Source of the DNA: Streptomyces sp. HUAS 15-9
GTDB taxonomy: Bacteria; Actinomycetota; Actinomycetes; Streptomycetales; Streptomycetaceae
Length of the DNA stretch: 64,000 bases
Direction of reading: 5' to 3'
Assembly (NCBI RefSeq): GCF_025642155.1
Contig: NZ_CP106798.1
Coordinates: 8,370,001 to 8,434,000 of the forward strand
Shown: positions 13,401-21,125 of the stretch, piece after piece
How the letters are laid out: every line of letters begins with the position of its first letter
Position numbering within the stretch: the first letter of the stretch is position 1
Program-made: the position numbers and the translations under genes
Notes under the pieces: model-generated
Told to the model about the DNA's origin: nothing
Seen by the model: only the letters and a program-made list of their open reading frames with translations
The model's database searches: none

Positions 13401-14455
13401 GTCCTGTCGCCAACACCCGCGCGTTCGTGCTGGACGACTTCCTGCGCCCGGTACCGCCCGGAGCGGTGGGCGACCTGTATGTGGCGGGTGCCTCGCTGGC
13501 CCGCGGCTGTGCGGGCTGGCCCGGCCGGACGGGCTCGCGCTTCGTGGCATGTCCGTTCGGGCCCGCGGGGGCGCGGATGGTCCGTACCGGCGAGCGGGCG
13601 AAACGCACCGCCGAGGGCCTGATCGCCCTGCGGGACAAGAGGCAGGACCGGTACGGAGGTTCCGTGACGGCGCGCCGCAAGGTCCGCAATCGCGACGACC
13701 TGGAGGTGCTGCTGCCGCTGCGGGCCGAGGGCAGCCGCCCGCCGCTGTTCTGTGTGCACCACAGCACCGGTCTCAGCTGGGGCTATGCGGCCCTGCTCCA
13801 GCACCTGCCGTCGGACCTGCCGGTCTACGGCGTGCAGGCGCGTGGGCTGGCCGGGCCCGAGCCGCTGCCGCAGAGCATGGAGGAGATGGTCGCCGACTAT
13901 GTCGAGCAGATCCGGGGGCTGCAGCCCAGCGGCCCGTACCACCTCCTCGGCTGGTCCTTCGGCGGTGTGATCGCGCAGGCGATCGCCGCTCGTCTGGAGG
14001 AACTCGGTGAGCAGACCGCCCTGGTCGCCCTGCTCGACTCGTACCCCGCCGGGCTCGGCCGGGCCCTCGTCGGCGACGACGAGGCGGGGGAGACCCACTC
14101 GGCGCCGGAGCAGCGGCGCGAGTTCCACACCTCCCCGGACGGCGGCGAAATGCCGATGGGCGTGAGCGGTCCGCTGATGACCAGCATGGAGGAGGTCATG
14201 CGGAACGCGGTCGGCATCTCCCGCAACCACACGCCCCCTCGCTTCGGCGGTGACGTCCTGCTGTTCGTCGCGACCGAGGACCGGCCCGAGGACCTGCCGG
14301 TGGCGGAGGCGGTGGACAGCTGGCGTCCCTACACCGCGGGGGACGTCGTGGCGCACGAGATCGCCGCCGCCCACAACGACATGCTGCAGTCCGCGCATCT
14401 GGCGGACATCGGGCGCGTCATCACCGAGACGCTCCGGTCCGGGACCGACGCCTGA
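1487..14455 (+). CDS. Terminal trimodular NRPS with X domain, decayed A domain and thioesterase
   Basis: A cytoplasmic assembly line of 4,322 residues. Domain order (approximate residues): C 5-440 (HHVLMDG from His144), A 455-960, T with Ser994, C 1045-1490 (HHIASDG from His1182), A 1515-2020, T with Ser2055, C 2105-2560 (HHIASDG from His2244), A 2580-3080, T with Ser3118, X 3165-3630, decayed A 3640-4060, TE 4068-4322 with GWSFGG at Ser4157. The X domain has HRIAADD (His3299, Asp3304, Asp3305) in place of HHxxxDG. That substitution marks the non-catalytic X domain which recruits Oxy P450s to the bound peptide in glycopeptide assembly. The first C domain is probably a DCL type, matching the E domain upstream. 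No E domain is present. By hand alignment all three working A domains show the same pocket residues (DALVVGTVI plus Lys). The start is GTG, 8 bases after AAGGAGAG. The final peptide should be released by the TE. Confidence 0.95.
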   Translation: MTRSRVEDVWPLSPLQEGLLFHAAFGDEGPDVYQGQRMLDLIGPVDAGQLRVTWDALLDRHAALRASFRRRKSGEAVQVIAREVVLPWHEADVSSLPPADAAAELERLAEQERAEKFDPAVAPLLRLLLVRLAEDRHRLVMTSHHVLMDGWSIPVLLTELSAVYAAGGTTAGLPRTTSYREYLAWLNRQDKAAARAAWRAELAGVEEPTLVAPADPGRPPVAAENLIHEISEELTQRVVQLARGQGLTVNSVIQCAWAIVLAHLTGRTDVVFGATSAGRPTELPGVESMVGLFLNTLPVRARLDAAQPVAELLADLQARQSALMAHQHLGLPEVQRLAGAGAVFDTLVVYENYPRPPAGPPSPDGLAIRAGGAQEAAHYPLTLVAVPADRMHFKLDYRPDLFDRDAAMSVIDRLVRVLEQIVDDPRIRVCDIDVLGETERSRVVEEWNDTARPVSSDTLLDLFRDRVRRSPETVALRCGDETVSYGDLEARANRLSRHLRRLGVGAESRVGLCLPRGVDMVVGELAVWKAGGAFVPLDPEYPVDRLAFMVADSGTAVVLSTRDTLGDVPALEAEHLVLLDEVAEAIAAEPADAPESSPEFDQLAYVIYTSGSTGWPKGVAVAHGGLVNLAEAMRPVLGVEQGVSALQFASFSFDAAVLDVAVTLGAGGTLAIASSEERGDPGALAEMIRTAGASVASVVPSLLGVLDPAAVPGVSNWVLGAERLSADLAARWQARARVWNTYGPTEATVITTATPVDGGTTPEDPPPPIGRPLANTRVFVLNGFLQPVPLGSVGELYIAGPGLARGYVGRPELTAERFVACPFLPGQRMYRSGDLARWSADGQLHFAGRADEQVKIRGHRVEPGEVEAVLAAHHDVGQAAVIAREDGAGDTRLIAYAVPNGQDGTQDTGALREFMAASLPDYMVPAAVVVLAALPLTVNGKLDRAALPAPDLVVKGGRGPATPTEEVLCGLYAEVLGLERVGAEASFFGLGGDSLLAMRLLARVRSVLDAEVSIRELFGAPTVAGIARLIEGASGTSRLPLRPQSRPEVLPLSYAQQRMWFLNRLEETASGTAAAAYNLPLALRLSGELDTTALEAALGDVAERHESLRTVFPSVEGVPRQRILDGDAARPSLTVVETAADEVVQVLAELSERGFELSKELPWRVWLLRVSPSEHVLLVVTHHIASDGWSMGVLARDLRAAYAARLEGRTPDRQPLPVQYADYALWQREALGDLDDPDSIISGQLGYWKQALAGLGEEIALPTDRPRPAVASFRSGSVPVGVDAATHARLVELAGRGRATMFMVVHAALAVLLSRMGAGDDIPLGTPVAGRGEPQLEELAGFFVNTLVLRTDLSGDPTFAELLGRVREADLAAYAHQDVPFERLVDELNPSRSLSRNPLFQVMLALQNVPEAQWDLPGLRVAPLPPMQAPPARFDLSVTLAEERDADGTPAGLGGGILYAADLFDEDTAQRLAQRLARVLEQIAATPQLRLSDIDVLGEAERARVVEEWNDTARPLPSGSTVDLIAARAEDTPQATAVRCGDEALSYGELESRANQLARHLCRLGVGAESRVGLCLPRAVDMVVGELAVWKAGAAFVPLDPEYPADRLAFMVADSGTAVVLTTSEALAGLPLEAEHVLLLDEAVEAIAAESEEPLGSSPSPDQLAYVIYTSGSTGRPKGVALAHGGLVNLAEAMRPVLGAEQGITTLQFASFSFDAAVLDVAVTLVAGGTLAIASSEERGDPAALAEMLLTSGVSVASVVPSLLGVLDPAAVPGVSNWVLGAERLSADLAARWRAQARVWNTYGPTEATVISTATLLEDTLSPEAAPPPIGRPLANTRVYVLDDFLQPVPVGAVGEVYIAGPGLARGYVGRPGQTAERFVACPFAPGRRMYRSGDLARWSADGQLHFVGRADEQVKIRGFRIELGEVEAALAAHPDVGQTAVVVREDRPGDRQLVAYAVPATDAEFDSTLLREHIAKSLPEYMVPAAVVELEALPLTVNGKLDRIALPALDQATRDESRAPATPTEEVLSGLFAEVLGLERVGAEASFFGLGGDSLLAMRLLARVRSVLDAEVSIRELFGAPTVAGIARLIEGASGASRLPLRPRVRPEVLPLSYAQQRMWFLNRLDEGDSGAAAAAAYNLPLALRLSGEVDATALRAALGDVAERHESLRTVFPQSEGVPRQRILHGPAARPRLSVVETNEEELADRLATYSKRGFDLSKELPWRVWLLRVSPSEHVLLVVTHHIASDGWSMGVLARDLRAAYAARLERRLPDWQPLPVQYADYALWQRDALGELDDPNSVVSGQLGYWKQVLAGAPQELRLPADRLRPAASSFRSGSVPVGVDAATHASLVELAGRGRATMFMVVHAALAVLLSRMGAGDDIPLGTPIAGRGDTHLEELAGFFVNTLVLRTDLSGDPTFAELLGRVREADLAAYAHQDVPFERLVDELNPARSLSRNPLFQVMLTLQNVPDSRWELPGLEITPIPAAEAPPARFDLSVTLAEERDADGTPAGLGGGILYAADLFDEGTVQGLAVRLARVLEQVAADPDTRLSAIDLLGEAERARVVEEWNATTGPVPPGTLVQRIAEQAELAPDVVAVRCGHEMLSYAELEARSNRLARHLRDLGIGRESRVGLCLPRGVDMIVSEVAVWKAGGAFVPLDPQCPADRLAFMVADSGTAVILATTEASAGLPLEAEHVVRLDQVAEAVAARSGRPLEAPPTPDQLAYVIYTSGSTGRPKGVALAHGGLVNLAEAMRPVLGAEQGITTLQFASFSFDAAVLDVAVTLAAGGTLAIASSEERGDPAALAKMIRSSGVGAASVVPSLLGVLDPATVPGVDNWVLGAERLSADLAARWRPQATVWNTYGPTEATVITTAVPLDEGIRPGDAPPAIGRPLANTRVYVLDDFLQPVPVGAVGELYIAGPGLARGYVGRPGQTAERFVACPFAPGRRMYRSGDLARWTADGQLHFAGRADEQVKIRGFRIEPGEVEAVLAAHPDVGQAAVVARTDGPGDPQLVGYAVPATAGDELAPALLREHIAKAVPEYMVPAVIVPLGALPLTPNGKLDRDALPAPDFGGQVSALMPQGEVEEILCGLFAEVLEVERIGADDNFFDLGGNSALAMRLAGRIRTELGAELSMRHFFGAPTPVGVARLLGSKVRPALRPADERPAEIPLTAGQLRTWDMDRRLEDATAYQTAVALRLGGPLDQDGLRAALGDVAARHDMLRTLFPEVGGVPHQRVLDPDEARPSLTVTSATEEELPELLAAHTAHRFDLTRETPWRPYLFPLSKDDSVLLLVVHRIAADDASLDLLVRDLAAAYGARREGRVSERAPLPMQFADYALWERELLKGEERPDSLISDQVDYWRETLAGVGAETELPADRPRQASPSRRVDSVPVRLGAEAHDRLMEAAQSGGSPSAFIVVHAALALLLSRLGAGTDVTLGTVLPRHEAEDSLEGVVGPFAGPLPLRTDTSGDPTFLELIGRSRDAHQEALLYRDLPFERMVEVLPLPDPAAPHHPVFQVLLEVHDDDAEKWDTSEMPGLSTRRLDVGTESSELDLTVSLTERSHDDGTPDGIDGVIRYATELFDRATVQALAGRLVRVLEQVAADPELRLSQVDVLLDPAEYQQVVEAWNATAAEVPTGTVVELLAARAARTPDAVALVEQGQDSALTYAELRDVGSRLARRLAERGIGADDVVMVAVPPSSGVVVGALGVLEAGAACLFAGPDRPVEEVGELVRESGAAALVCPATIAGVVPEDVTIPVVALEEEQEATGVRESVAVPRRPRPGSAALLLPVSPEDGLSEVTVIEHRALLNLVAQRMRALPSESAELVLDGRAPVQAQAALLAPALAALCAGVTVRLGAPGARPVAATTDGTAVLVTTAGQLPDGQMPDGGREFTEVWAMGHGTPVVAEDLHRRRAEHSQSRLVTVQGAAETGWAWWENRTPSGEERASSGEERASSGTLSAEPLAGGPVANTRAFVLDDFLRPVPPGAVGDLYVAGASLARGCAGWPGRTGSRFVACPFGPAGARMVRTGERAKRTAEGLIALRDKRQDRYGGSVTARRKVRNRDDLEVLLPLRAEGSRPPLFCVHHSTGLSWGYAALLQHLPSDLPVYGVQARGLAGPEPLPQSMEEMVADYVEQIRGLQPSGPYHLLGWSFGGVIAQAIAARLEELGEQTALVALLDSYPAGLGRALVGDDEAGETHSAPEQRREFHTSPDGGEMPMGVSGPLMTSMEEVMRNAVGISRNHTPPRFGGDVLLFVATEDRPEDLPVAEAVDSWRPYTAGDVVAHEIAAAHNDMLQSAHLADIGRVITETLRSGTDA
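2003..2005 (+). promoter_or_regulatory. Rare TTA leucine codon in the NRPS
   Basis: Codon 173 of the large NRPS is TTA, in frame, within the residues TTAGLPRTT. In Streptomyces TTA is read only by the bldA-encoded tRNA, which is active late in development. A TTA codon in an antibiotic gene usually means that translation depends on bldA. The codon is read directly from the sequence; its regulatory effect is inferred. Confidence 0.7.
4403..4584 (+). repeat. Intragenic repeat, copy 1 (carrier-protein region)
   Basis: This 182-base stretch covers most of the first carrier-protein domain. It is repeated at 7586-7767 with only two silent differences that I can see (GGC/GGT and GAC/GAT). Codon use inside it (GGT, GCT, TTG) is less GC-rich than around it. 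The near-identity points to recent duplication or gene conversion between modules. Confidence 0.85.
7586..7767 (+). repeat. Intragenic repeat, copy 2 (carrier-protein region)
   Basis: Second copy of the carrier-protein repeat at 4403-4584, over the second carrier domain. The third carrier domain is clearly different at the DNA level and reads DLGGNS instead of GLGGDS, so the homogenised pair is modules 1 and 2 of this protein. Confidence 0.85.
13323..13370 (+). repeat. Short tandem repeat in the decayed A domain
   Basis: A 21-base unit encoding SGEERAS occurs twice in a row and is followed by a partial third copy. It lies in the decayed adenylation region between the X domain and the thioesterase, where the A5 region would be expected. 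It looks like slippage in a segment no longer under strong selection. Confidence 0.7.
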
Positions 14456-14502
14456 CCGGGCGCGGCGACGAACGCGACGAAGTCGACGAAAGGGATCCGC
14501 CA

Positions 14503-15681
14503 ATGCCGAAGCCGCCGGAAGTTCTGCAGAACCACACGCGGGACGGTCTCGAACCGCTGCCCGAACTGAGCCGGATGAGCGCCGAGACACCGATGCTGAA
14601 GAACACCGGACCGGGCATCCACGACTGGATCGTCACCGGCCGGGAACAGGTGCGGGCCATCCTCGGTGACGCGCAGCGGTTCACCACCCGGCCGCCCGCG
14701 GACAGTGAGGAGGAGTCCCGGCAGATCACCCAGATCGGCAATCCGCTGCAGTACGACCCGCCGGAGCACACCCGGTTGCGGCAGATGCTGACGCCGGAGT
14801 TCACGGTGCGGCGGATGCGGCGGATGGAGCCGCTGATCGAGAAGATCGTCGAGGACCGGCTGGATGTGCTGGAGCGGGCGGGACAACCGGCCGACCTGAT
14901 GCGGCACTTCGCCTGGCCCATTCCCGGCCTGGTCGGCTGCACACTGCTCGGCGTGCCCCGTGACGACCAGCCCGAACTGGCGCGCAACCTCGACCTCAGC
15001 CGACGCGCCAACCGCAACTGGCAACTGCGGCAGGCCGCGGTGAACGCGTTCGACGGCTATCTGGCCAGGTTCGTCAAGCAGAAGCGCCGCGACCCGGGCG
15101 ACGACATGCTCGGCATGCTGATCCAGGACCACGGCGCCGACGTCACCGACAAGGAGCTCGTCGGCATCTGCGCGTCCGTCATCGCCGCCGGCATGGAGAA
15201 CGTCGCCGGCATGCTCGGCCTCGGCACCCTGGCACTCCTCGACCACCCCGGCCAACTCGAACTGCTTCGGGAGAAGCCTGAGTTGATGGATCAGGCGGTC
15301 GAGGAAGTGCTGCGGTACGTCGCCGTCGTACCGATCGCCTCGCCGCGTACCGCGCTGGAGGACGTGACCATCGGCGGCCAGGAGATCAAAGAGGGCGAGA
15401 TCGTCTCCTGCTCCCTGCTCGCCGTCAACCGCGCGCAGCTCGACGACACCGACAGGGACGAGTTCAGGGTCGATCGCGAGAACGTCTCGCACATGGCCTT
15501 CGGGCACGGCATCCACTTCTGCGTCGGCGCGGCACTGGCCCGGATGGAACTGCGGACCGCCTATACGGGACTCCTGCGCCGCTTTCCGGGTCTGCGCCTG
15601 GCCGTGCTCCGTCAGGAACTGCGCTTCCGGCCGCCGCTGTTGGCCACGTACGGCGTCGAGAAGCTGCCCGTCGCCTGGTAG
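14503..15681 (+). CDS. Cytochrome P450, Oxy-type cross-linking enzyme 1
   Basis: A soluble P450 of 392 residues, related to the Oxy enzymes that join aromatic side chains of a carrier-bound peptide. The haem-binding motif FGHGIHFCVG is present with Cys340, and the protein ends in LPVAW, like Oxy enzymes. The I-helix reads AAGMENVAG, so the usual Thr after the acidic residue is Asn233. The gene follows the NRPS after 47 bases with an AAAGGGA ribosome site. It is the first of three tandem homologues. The X domain in the NRPS is the expected docking site. Which ring (aryl-aryl or aryl-ether) it forms cannot be told from sequence alone. Confidence 0.9.
   Translation: MPKPPEVLQNHTRDGLEPLPELSRMSAETPMLKNTGPGIHDWIVTGREQVRAILGDAQRFTTRPPADSEEESRQITQIGNPLQYDPPEHTRLRQMLTPEFTVRRMRRMEPLIEKIVEDRLDVLERAGQPADLMRHFAWPIPGLVGCTLLGVPRDDQPELARNLDLSRRANRNWQLRQAAVNAFDGYLARFVKQKRRDPGDDMLGMLIQDHGADVTDKELVGICASVIAAGMENVAGMLGLGTLALLDHPGQLELLREKPELMDQAVEEVLRYVAVVPIASPRTALEDVTIGGQEIKEGEIVSCSLLAVNRAQLDDTDRDEFRVDRENVSHMAFGHGIHFCVGAALARMELRTAYTGLLRRFPGLRLAVLRQELRFRPPLLATYGVEKLPVAW
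14748..14878 (+). repeat. P450 repeat block, copy 1
   Basis: About 131 bases, from the region encoding QYDPPEHTRLRQMLTPEF onward, are almost identical in all three tandem P450 genes (other copies near 15977-16107 and 17164-17294). I see only a few substitutions. The flanking coding sequence differs more, which suggests gene conversion or recent duplication with strong constraint on this block. Confidence 0.8.
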
Positions 15682-15734
15682 CGGAACGGCACGTCCGGCG
15701 GCTCCACGAGGTGTATGAAGGAAGGGATCCACCC

Positions 15735-16907
15735 ATGCCGAAACCGACAGACATTCCCCTGCACCAGGGCCGTGACGGGATGGACCCGCTGCCGGGGCTG
15801 CGCCGGATGGCCGAGCGGACGCCGGTCCTCGAAGACTCCGGCTCCGGGTTCCACGACTGGGTCGTCTCCGGCCGGGAGGAGGTGCGCGCGGTCCTCGGTG
15901 ACGCGGAGCGGTTCAGCAACCGGCCGCCGGAGGCGAGCGCCTCGCTGGCCCGGCGCACCCAGTCCGGCAACCTGTTGCAGTACGACCCGCCGGAGCACAC
16001 GCGGTTGCGGCAGATGCTGACGCCGGAGTTCACGGTGCGGCGGATGCGGCGGATGGAGCCGCTGATCGAGAGGATCGTCGAGGACCGGCTGGACGTGCTG
16101 GAGCGGGCCGGACAACCGGCCGACCTGATGAGGCACTTCGCCCGGCCCGTGCCCGGCCTGGTCGGCTGCGCGCTCTTCGGAGTGCCCCGTGACGACCAGG
16201 CCGAGCTGGCCCGCAACCTCGACCTCAGCCGCAGCGCCAACCGCACCCGGCAGCAGGCGGCGGCCAAGGCGTTCGAAAGCTACATGGGCCGGCTCGTGGC
16301 GCAGAAGCGACGCGACCCGGGAGCGGCCGACGACCAGCTCAGCATGCTGCTCCGCGAGCACGGCGACGAACTCACCGACGAGGAGCTGATCGGCATCTGT
16401 GCCTCGGAGATGGCCGCCGGCTGGGAGAACAGCGCCGGCATGCTGGGCCTGGGCACCCTCGCCCTCCTCGCCCACCCCGAGCAGTTCGAACTGCTGCGGG
16501 TGAAGCCCGAGTTGATGGACCAGGCGGTCGAGGAACTGCTGCGCTACGTGTCCGTCATCCCCGTGGCCTCCCCGCGCACCGCACTGGAGGACGTGAGGAT
16601 CGGGGACCAGGTGATCAAGGCGGGCGACAGCGTGATCTGCTCCCTGTTCGCGGCCAACCGGGCGCAGCCGGGAGAGGAGGACCAGGACGGACTCGACATC
16701 ACCCGTGAGCACCCCAACCATCTCGCGTTCGGCCACGGCATCCACTTCTGCGTGGGGGCCGCGCTGGCGCGGCTGAATCTGCGTATCGCCTTCGCCGCGC
16801 TGGTGCGGCGCTTCCCCGGGCTGCGGCTGGCCGTGCCCCGGGAGGAGCTGCGCTTCAAACCGCTGGCGCCCCAGTACGGCGTCGAGACACTCCCCGTCGT
16901 CTGGTGA
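15735..16907 (+). CDS. Cytochrome P450, Oxy-type cross-linking enzyme 2
   Basis: A P450 of 390 residues and close paralogue of its neighbours. It has the haem motif FGHGIHFCVG, an I-helix AAGWENSAG with Asn in place of the usual Thr, and a C-terminus ending in LPVVW. The ATG at 15735 was chosen because it aligns with the MPKP start of the other two and is preceded by GAAGGGATCC; an upstream in-frame ATG at 15711 is less likely. It probably catalyses a second cross-link on the X-domain-bound peptide. Confidence 0.9.
   Translation: MPKPTDIPLHQGRDGMDPLPGLRRMAERTPVLEDSGSGFHDWVVSGREEVRAVLGDAERFSNRPPEASASLARRTQSGNLLQYDPPEHTRLRQMLTPEFTVRRMRRMEPLIERIVEDRLDVLERAGQPADLMRHFARPVPGLVGCALFGVPRDDQAELARNLDLSRSANRTRQQAAAKAFESYMGRLVAQKRRDPGAADDQLSMLLREHGDELTDEELIGICASEMAAGWENSAGMLGLGTLALLAHPEQFELLRVKPELMDQAVEELLRYVSVIPVASPRTALEDVRIGDQVIKAGDSVICSLFAANRAQPGEEDQDGLDITREHPNHLAFGHGIHFCVGAALARLNLRIAFAALVRRFPGLRLAVPREELRFKPLAPQYGVETLPVVW
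15977..16107 (+). repeat. P450 repeat block, copy 2
   Basis: Second copy of the 131-base block shared by the three tandem P450 genes. It is nearly base-for-base identical to the third copy. Confidence 0.8.
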
Positions 16908-16918
16908 GGATGCCTGCC

Positions 16919-18088
16919 ATGCCGAAGCCACCCGAGGTGCCCGTCCACCGGATCCGGGACGGAGTGGACCCCGTGCCCGAGCTGTGTCGGATGGCGGCCC
17001 GGACGCCTCTCGTCCGCGACGACGGGCCCGGGGCCAACGACTGGGTCGTCTCCGGCCGGGAGGAGGCGCGCGCGGTCCTCGGTGACGCACAGCGGTTCAC
17101 CACCAGACCGCCGGCGGAGACCGCCGAGGCCTCCCGTCGGCTGGTCGAGCCGGGCAACCTGTTGCAGTACGACCCGCCGGAGCACACGCGGTTGCGGCAG
17201 ATGCTGACGCCGGAGTTCACGGTGCGGCGGATGCGGCGGATGGAGCCGCTGATCGAGAGGATCGTCGAGGACCGGCTGGACGTCCTGGAGCGGGCCGGAA
17301 AGCCCGCCGACCTCATGCGGCACTTCGCCCGTCCCGTGCCCGGCCTGGTCGGCTGCGCGCTGGTCGGCGTGCCCCGGGACGACCAGGCCGAGCTGGCCCG
17401 CACCCTCGACATCCGCTCCTCCGGCCGGGGCAAGAAGAACATCCAGGCCATGAAGGCGTTCAACGCCTACATGGTCAGGATGGTGGCGCAGCGCCGCCGC
17501 GCGCCGGGCGACGACCTGCTGAGCATGCTGATCCTCGGGCACGGCGAGGACCTGGACGACAGGGAACTGGGCGGCGTCTGCGCCTCGCTCGTCGCGGGCG
17601 GCTTCGAGAACGCCGCCGAGATGCTGGCGCTGGGCACCCTCGTACTGCTGGAGCACCCCGATCAGCTCCAACTGCTCAGGAAACAGCCGGAGTTGACGGA
17701 CGGTGCGGTGGAGGAGCTGCTGCGTCATGTCTCGGTCGTCTCCACCGCCTCACCCCGCACCGCGCTCGCGGATGTGCCCATGGGTGACCAGGTCATCAAG
17801 GCCGGTGACCTCGTGGACGTCTCGCTCTTCGCGGCCAATCGCATCCAGCCGCCGGGCGCGCCGCCCGACCGGTTCGACATCACCCGCGAACAGACCAACC
17901 ATCTCGCGTTCGGCCACGGCATCCACTTCTGCGTGGGCGCGGCCCTCGCCAGAATGGAGCTGCGCATCGCCTATGCGGCACTGCTGCGCCGCTTCCCGGA
18001 TCTCCGGTTGGCCGTCCCGCCGGGCGAACTGCGCTTCCGCCCGCTGGCACCCCAGTACGGCCTCGAAGTCCTGCCCGTCACCTGGTGA
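16919..18088 (+). CDS. Cytochrome P450, Oxy-type cross-linking enzyme 3
   Basis: A P450 of 389 residues, third of the tandem set. It has the haem motif FGHGIHFCVG, an I-helix AGGFENAAE with the same Asn substitution, and the ending LPVTW typical of Oxy enzymes. The ATG at 16919 aligns with the MPKP start of the paralogues and has GAGG nine bases upstream; GTG at 16904, overlapping the preceding stop, is the alternative. It lies between P450-2 and the ferredoxin gene with almost no spacing, so the three P450s and the ferredoxin are probably co-transcribed with the NRPS. Confidence 0.9.
   Translation: MPKPPEVPVHRIRDGVDPVPELCRMAARTPLVRDDGPGANDWVVSGREEARAVLGDAQRFTTRPPAETAEASRRLVEPGNLLQYDPPEHTRLRQMLTPEFTVRRMRRMEPLIERIVEDRLDVLERAGKPADLMRHFARPVPGLVGCALVGVPRDDQAELARTLDIRSSGRGKKNIQAMKAFNAYMVRMVAQRRRAPGDDLLSMLILGHGEDLDDRELGGVCASLVAGGFENAAEMLALGTLVLLEHPDQLQLLRKQPELTDGAVEELLRHVSVVSTASPRTALADVPMGDQVIKAGDLVDVSLFAANRIQPPGAPPDRFDITREQTNHLAFGHGIHFCVGAALARMELRIAYAALLRRFPDLRLAVPPGELRFRPLAPQYGLEVLPVTW
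17164..17294 (+). repeat. P450 repeat block, copy 3
   Basis: Third copy of the 131-base block shared by the tandem P450 genes. Confidence 0.8.
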
Positions 18089-18102
18089 GAGGAGAAGAGA
18101 GG

Positions 18103-18339
18103 ATGGAGGTACGGGTCGACCGCGACACCTGCCTGGGCACCGGCCAGTGCATGATGGCGGTGCCGGAGGTCTTCGACCAGTCCGACGACGACGGCAAGGT
18201 GCTCCTGCACACCGCGTCACCCGGCCCCGGACAGGTCACGGCGGTACGGATGGCGGCCGCCAGATGCCCGGCCGGCGCGATCACGCTACGGCACGACGAC
18301 GAGCACACGAAGCAGCCCAGCGCCTCCGAGGCGAGCTGA
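18103..18339 (+). CDS. Small iron-sulfur ferredoxin for the P450s
   Basis: A 78-residue ferredoxin with cluster ligands in CLGTGQC and a downstream CP pair (ARCPAGA). This is the pattern of the single-cluster [3Fe-4S]/[4Fe-4S] ferredoxins that serve Streptomyces P450s. It would pass electrons from a reductase to the P450s just upstream. No ferredoxin reductase gene is in the window, so a general cellular one must be used. The ATG at 18103 gives the normal family N-terminus (MEVRVDRDTC); GTG at 18085, overlapping the P450 stop, would add six residues. It is the last gene before a strong hairpin. Confidence 0.88.
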   Translation: MEVRVDRDTCLGTGQCMMAVPEVFDQSDDDGKVLLHTASPGPGQVTAVRMAAARCPAGAITLRHDDEHTKQPSASEAS

Positions 18340-18348
18340 CCGGCCCGC

Positions 18349-18386
18349 GCGCCCCCGCCCGATGGATCATCCGAGGGCGGGGGCGC
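18349..18386 (+). terminator. Hairpin terminator after the NRPS-P450-ferredoxin run
   Basis: A perfect 12-base-pair stem (18349-18360 with 18375-18386, all G/C) closes a 14-base loop. It starts 10 bases after the ferredoxin stop. There is no T tract, as is common in Streptomyces. Confidence 0.7.
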
Positions 18387-18475
18387 CGCCATGTGCGCCC
18401 ACGGGATTTCGCCCTCATCGGGTGCCCGGGACTTTGTGCCCGGCGTGTGACCGCCCGCACCGTAGAACTTGGCCC

Positions 18476-19039
18476 ATGTTCACGACACGCAAGCGAGTCA
18501 TCTCGCAGACCTTAGTGGCCATGTCCGCAGTCATCCTCGGGTTTGGGTTGAGCGGCTGCTCCGGTGAGTCGGAGGCCCAGACCAATGACAATCCCAGTTC
18601 CTCGTCGTCCACTTCCGGTGCCGACCAGGCCGTGGCCTTCGCGCAGTGCATGCGTGAGAACGGCGTGCCCAAGTACCCGGACCCGGAGCCGGACAGCAAC
18701 GGCCGTGTCCGCATCGGTCCCGGCAGCGGCGTGGACCCGAACTCACCGGAGTTCCAGAAGGCGATGTCGGCCTGCCGCGACAAGATGCCGCAGGGCCAGG
18801 GCGGACCCAACGGCGGCACCGTCGACTCGGCGAAGGCCGCGGAGTGGGCCAAGTGCATGCGCAAGAACGGTCTGCCCAAGATGCCCGACCCCGAGATCAA
18901 CGGCAACGAACTGGTCGTGAACGTCGGCGACTCCGGCATCACGCCTGGCGACCCCGCGTTCCAGAAGGCGCAGCAGGCGTGCCAGGACAAGTTCCCCGGC
19001 GGCATGCTCAGGCTCGCGGGTCCTGGCGGTCCCCAGTGA
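18476..19039 (+). CDS. Secreted lipoprotein of the efflux operon
   Basis: A 187-residue protein with a basic N-terminus, a hydrophobic stretch and a lipobox ending in LSGC, so it should be lipid-anchored outside the membrane. The mature part holds two similar halves, each with a CMR-NG-P-PDP pattern (QCMRENGVPKYPDPEP and KCMRKNGLPKMPDPEI) followed by a helix with one Cys. Four Cys residues beyond the lipid Cys could form disulfides. Its stop overlaps the start of the adaptor gene by four bases (GTGA), so it is translationally coupled to an adaptor/MacB-like efflux set. Proteins of this kind commonly sit next to such ABC efflux genes in Streptomyces; their exact role is not known to me. Confidence 0.8.
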   Translation: MFTTRKRVISQTLVAMSAVILGFGLSGCSGESEAQTNDNPSSSSSTSGADQAVAFAQCMRENGVPKYPDPEPDSNGRVRIGPGSGVDPNSPEFQKAMSACRDKMPQGQGGPNGGTVDSAKAAEWAKCMRKNGLPKMPDPEINGNELVVNVGDSGITPGDPAFQKAQQACQDKFPGGMLRLAGPGGPQ

Positions 19040-20412
19040 CGTCCGAAGGCACGCATGAGCTGAACCGGGCAGGCGGTGAGCGCGGCGCCCTCGAACTCCA
19101 CGAGAACGCCGAGGCGGCGCGCGAGACCTCGAAGGCGCTGGCCGCGCAGGGCGACGACGGCACCCTCGCCGTCGCGGACGGCGGCGAGGGCGGTGAGGGC
19201 GGCGACGAGACGCCCGCGCCGGGCGCCCGCCGGCCGCGTCGGCCCGCCCGTCTCGCGATGATCGTGGTGATCGCCATCGCGGTCGCCGCGGCGGCCGGTG
19301 CCGCCGCCTCGGGCGCCTTCGGCGGTGACGGCGGCGGGTCCGCCGCCGCGGCCCCATCGGGCCCGCCGGCCACGGCGAAGGTGAAGCGCACCACGCTCAC
19401 CAGCACGGAGACCGTCGACGGCAACCTCGGCTACGGCGACGTCACCACGGTCAAGGCCCCGGGCTCCTCCGGCGGGAGCAGTGGTGCCAGCGGTGGCGGG
19501 CAGTCCTCGCAGGGCGACGGCTCGGCAGGCAGCGGCACCTCCGGCGGCGACTCCTCCTCCGGGACCATCACCTGGACGCCCGGCGAGGGCGACGTCATCA
19601 AGCGCGGCAAACCCGTGTACAAGGTCGACGAGGAGTCGGTGCCGCTGCTCTACGGATCCGTGCCCTTCTACCGCGCCCTGAAGGACGGTGTGGAGGGCAA
19701 CGACGTCAAGGTCCTGGAGCAGAACCTCGCCAAGCTCGGCTACACCGGATTCACCGTCGACGACGAGTACACCTCCGGCACCGCCGACGCCGTCAAGGAG
19801 TGGCAGAAGGACCTGGGCCGGGACGAGACCGGCGTCGTACAGCCCGGTGATGCCGTCGTGGCATCCGGCGCACGGCGGGTCTCCGCCGTGGACGCCTCAC
19901 CCGGCGACCAGTCGAGCGGCACCGTGCTGTCCTGGACGGGAACCGAACGCGTCATCACCGTGGACCTGGACGTCCAGTACGAGGGCCTGGTCCACAAGGG
20001 CGTCAAAGCCACCGTGGCCCTCCCCGACGACACCACGGTCGATGCCGAGGTGACGGACGTCGGCAGCCCGACCGCGCCCGCCAACAAGGACTCCTCCGGC
20101 AGCGGCAGCGACTCGAACGACAGCAAGACGCCCACTCTGCCCGTGGAACTGAAGGTCAAGAACCAGCACGACCTCGGCAGTTACCAGGCGGCCGGCGTCG
20201 ACGTCACCCTGAAGTCGCAGACCCGCAAGAACGTGCTCGCCGTGCCCATCAACGCGCTCGTCGTCCAGCCCGGCGGGCAGTACTCCGTGGAGGCCGTCAC
20301 GGACAAGGGCGTCGAGTACGTCCCGGTCAAGACCGGCATGTTCGCCGACGGCCTGGTCGAGGTGTCCGGCAGTGGCATCCACGAAGGGATGGAAGTGGGG
20401 GTCCCCAAGTGA
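19036..20412 (+). CDS. HlyD/MacA-like efflux adaptor with peptidoglycan-binding domain
   Basis: A 458-residue membrane-anchored adaptor. It has a charged, Gly-rich cytoplasmic N-terminus, one membrane segment (LAMIVVIAIAVAAAAGAAAS), a Ser/Gly-rich low-complexity insertion, a peptidoglycan-binding-like domain (VKVLEQNLAKLGY to AVKEWQKDLG) and a beta-rich C-terminal part typical of membrane-fusion proteins. The start is GTG at 19036, overlapping the lipoprotein stop. It should work with the ATPase and FtsX-like permease encoded directly downstream to move a substrate across the envelope. Position inside the cluster suggests that the peptide product or an intermediate is the cargo, but this is an inference. 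Confidence 0.85.
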   Translation: MTSEGTHELNRAGGERGALELHENAEAARETSKALAAQGDDGTLAVADGGEGGEGGDETPAPGARRPRRPARLAMIVVIAIAVAAAAGAAASGAFGGDGGGSAAAAPSGPPATAKVKRTTLTSTETVDGNLGYGDVTTVKAPGSSGGSSGASGGGQSSQGDGSAGSGTSGGDSSSGTITWTPGEGDVIKRGKPVYKVDEESVPLLYGSVPFYRALKDGVEGNDVKVLEQNLAKLGYTGFTVDDEYTSGTADAVKEWQKDLGRDETGVVQPGDAVVASGARRVSAVDASPGDQSSGTVLSWTGTERVITVDLDVQYEGLVHKGVKATVALPDDTTVDAEVTDVGSPTAPANKDSSGSGSDSNDSKTPTLPVELKVKNQHDLGSYQAAGVDVTLKSQTRKNVLAVPINALVVQPGGQYSVEAVTDKGVEYVPVKTGMFADGLVEVSGSGIHEGMEVGVPK

Positions 20413-21125
20413 CCCGACCCATCGTCGATCTGACCGGGGTCTCCAAGACGTACGGCGACGTGGTCGCGCTGCACGCCGTCGACCTGGTCATCCAGCGCGG
20501 CGAACTGCTCGCCATCGTCGGCCCGTCGGGCTCGGGCAAGTCCACGATGCTCAACATCATGGGCACGCTCGACCGCCCGACGGCCGGCACGGTGCGCATC
20601 GACGGCCACGACATCGACGACCTCAGCGACCGCGAACTGTCCGCGCTGCGCGCGGGCACCATCGGCTTCGTCTTCCAGCAGTTCCACCTCGCGCCCGGAG
20701 TCCCCGCACTCGACAGCGTCGCGGACGGACTGCTCTACAGCGGCATGCCGCGCTCCGAGCGCCGGCGGCTGGCGGCCCGCGCACTGCGGCGGGTGGGCCT
20801 CGGCCACCGGCTCTACCACCAGCCGCACCAGCTGTCCGGCGGCGAGAAGCAGCGGGTGGCCATCACCCGGGCCGTGGTCGGTGACCCGCCGCTGCTGCTC
20901 GCCGACGAACCGACCGGCGCGCTGGACTCCCGCTCCGGAGCGACCGTGATGGCGCTGCTGCACGAGCTGCACACGTCCGGGACGACGGTCCTGGTCATCA
21001 CCCACGACCGCGACATCGCCGCGTCCCTGCCCCGAGAGGTACGGGTCAAGGACGGGCGGATCGAGCACGATTCCGGACGTCGGCCGATACCGCTCGCCCG
21101 CGTCACCGAGGAGGTTGCGGGATGA
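20409..21125 (+). CDS. MacB/LolD-type ABC transporter ATPase
   Basis: A 238-residue ABC ATPase. It has Walker A GPSGSGKST, the signature LSGGEKQRVAI, Walker B LLLADEPTGALD and the switch His (VITHD). The pattern belongs to the MacB/LolD group that pairs with FtsX-like permeases. The GTG start overlaps the adaptor stop, and its own stop overlaps the permease start (ATGA), so the genes are tightly coupled. Confidence 0.93.
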   Translation: MTRPIVDLTGVSKTYGDVVALHAVDLVIQRGELLAIVGPSGSGKSTMLNIMGTLDRPTAGTVRIDGHDIDDLSDRELSALRAGTIGFVFQQFHLAPGVPALDSVADGLLYSGMPRSERRRLAARALRRVGLGHRLYHQPHQLSGGEKQRVAITRAVVGDPPLLLADEPTGALDSRSGATVMALLHELHTSGTTVLVITHDRDIAASLPREVRVKDGRIEHDSGRRPIPLARVTEEVAG

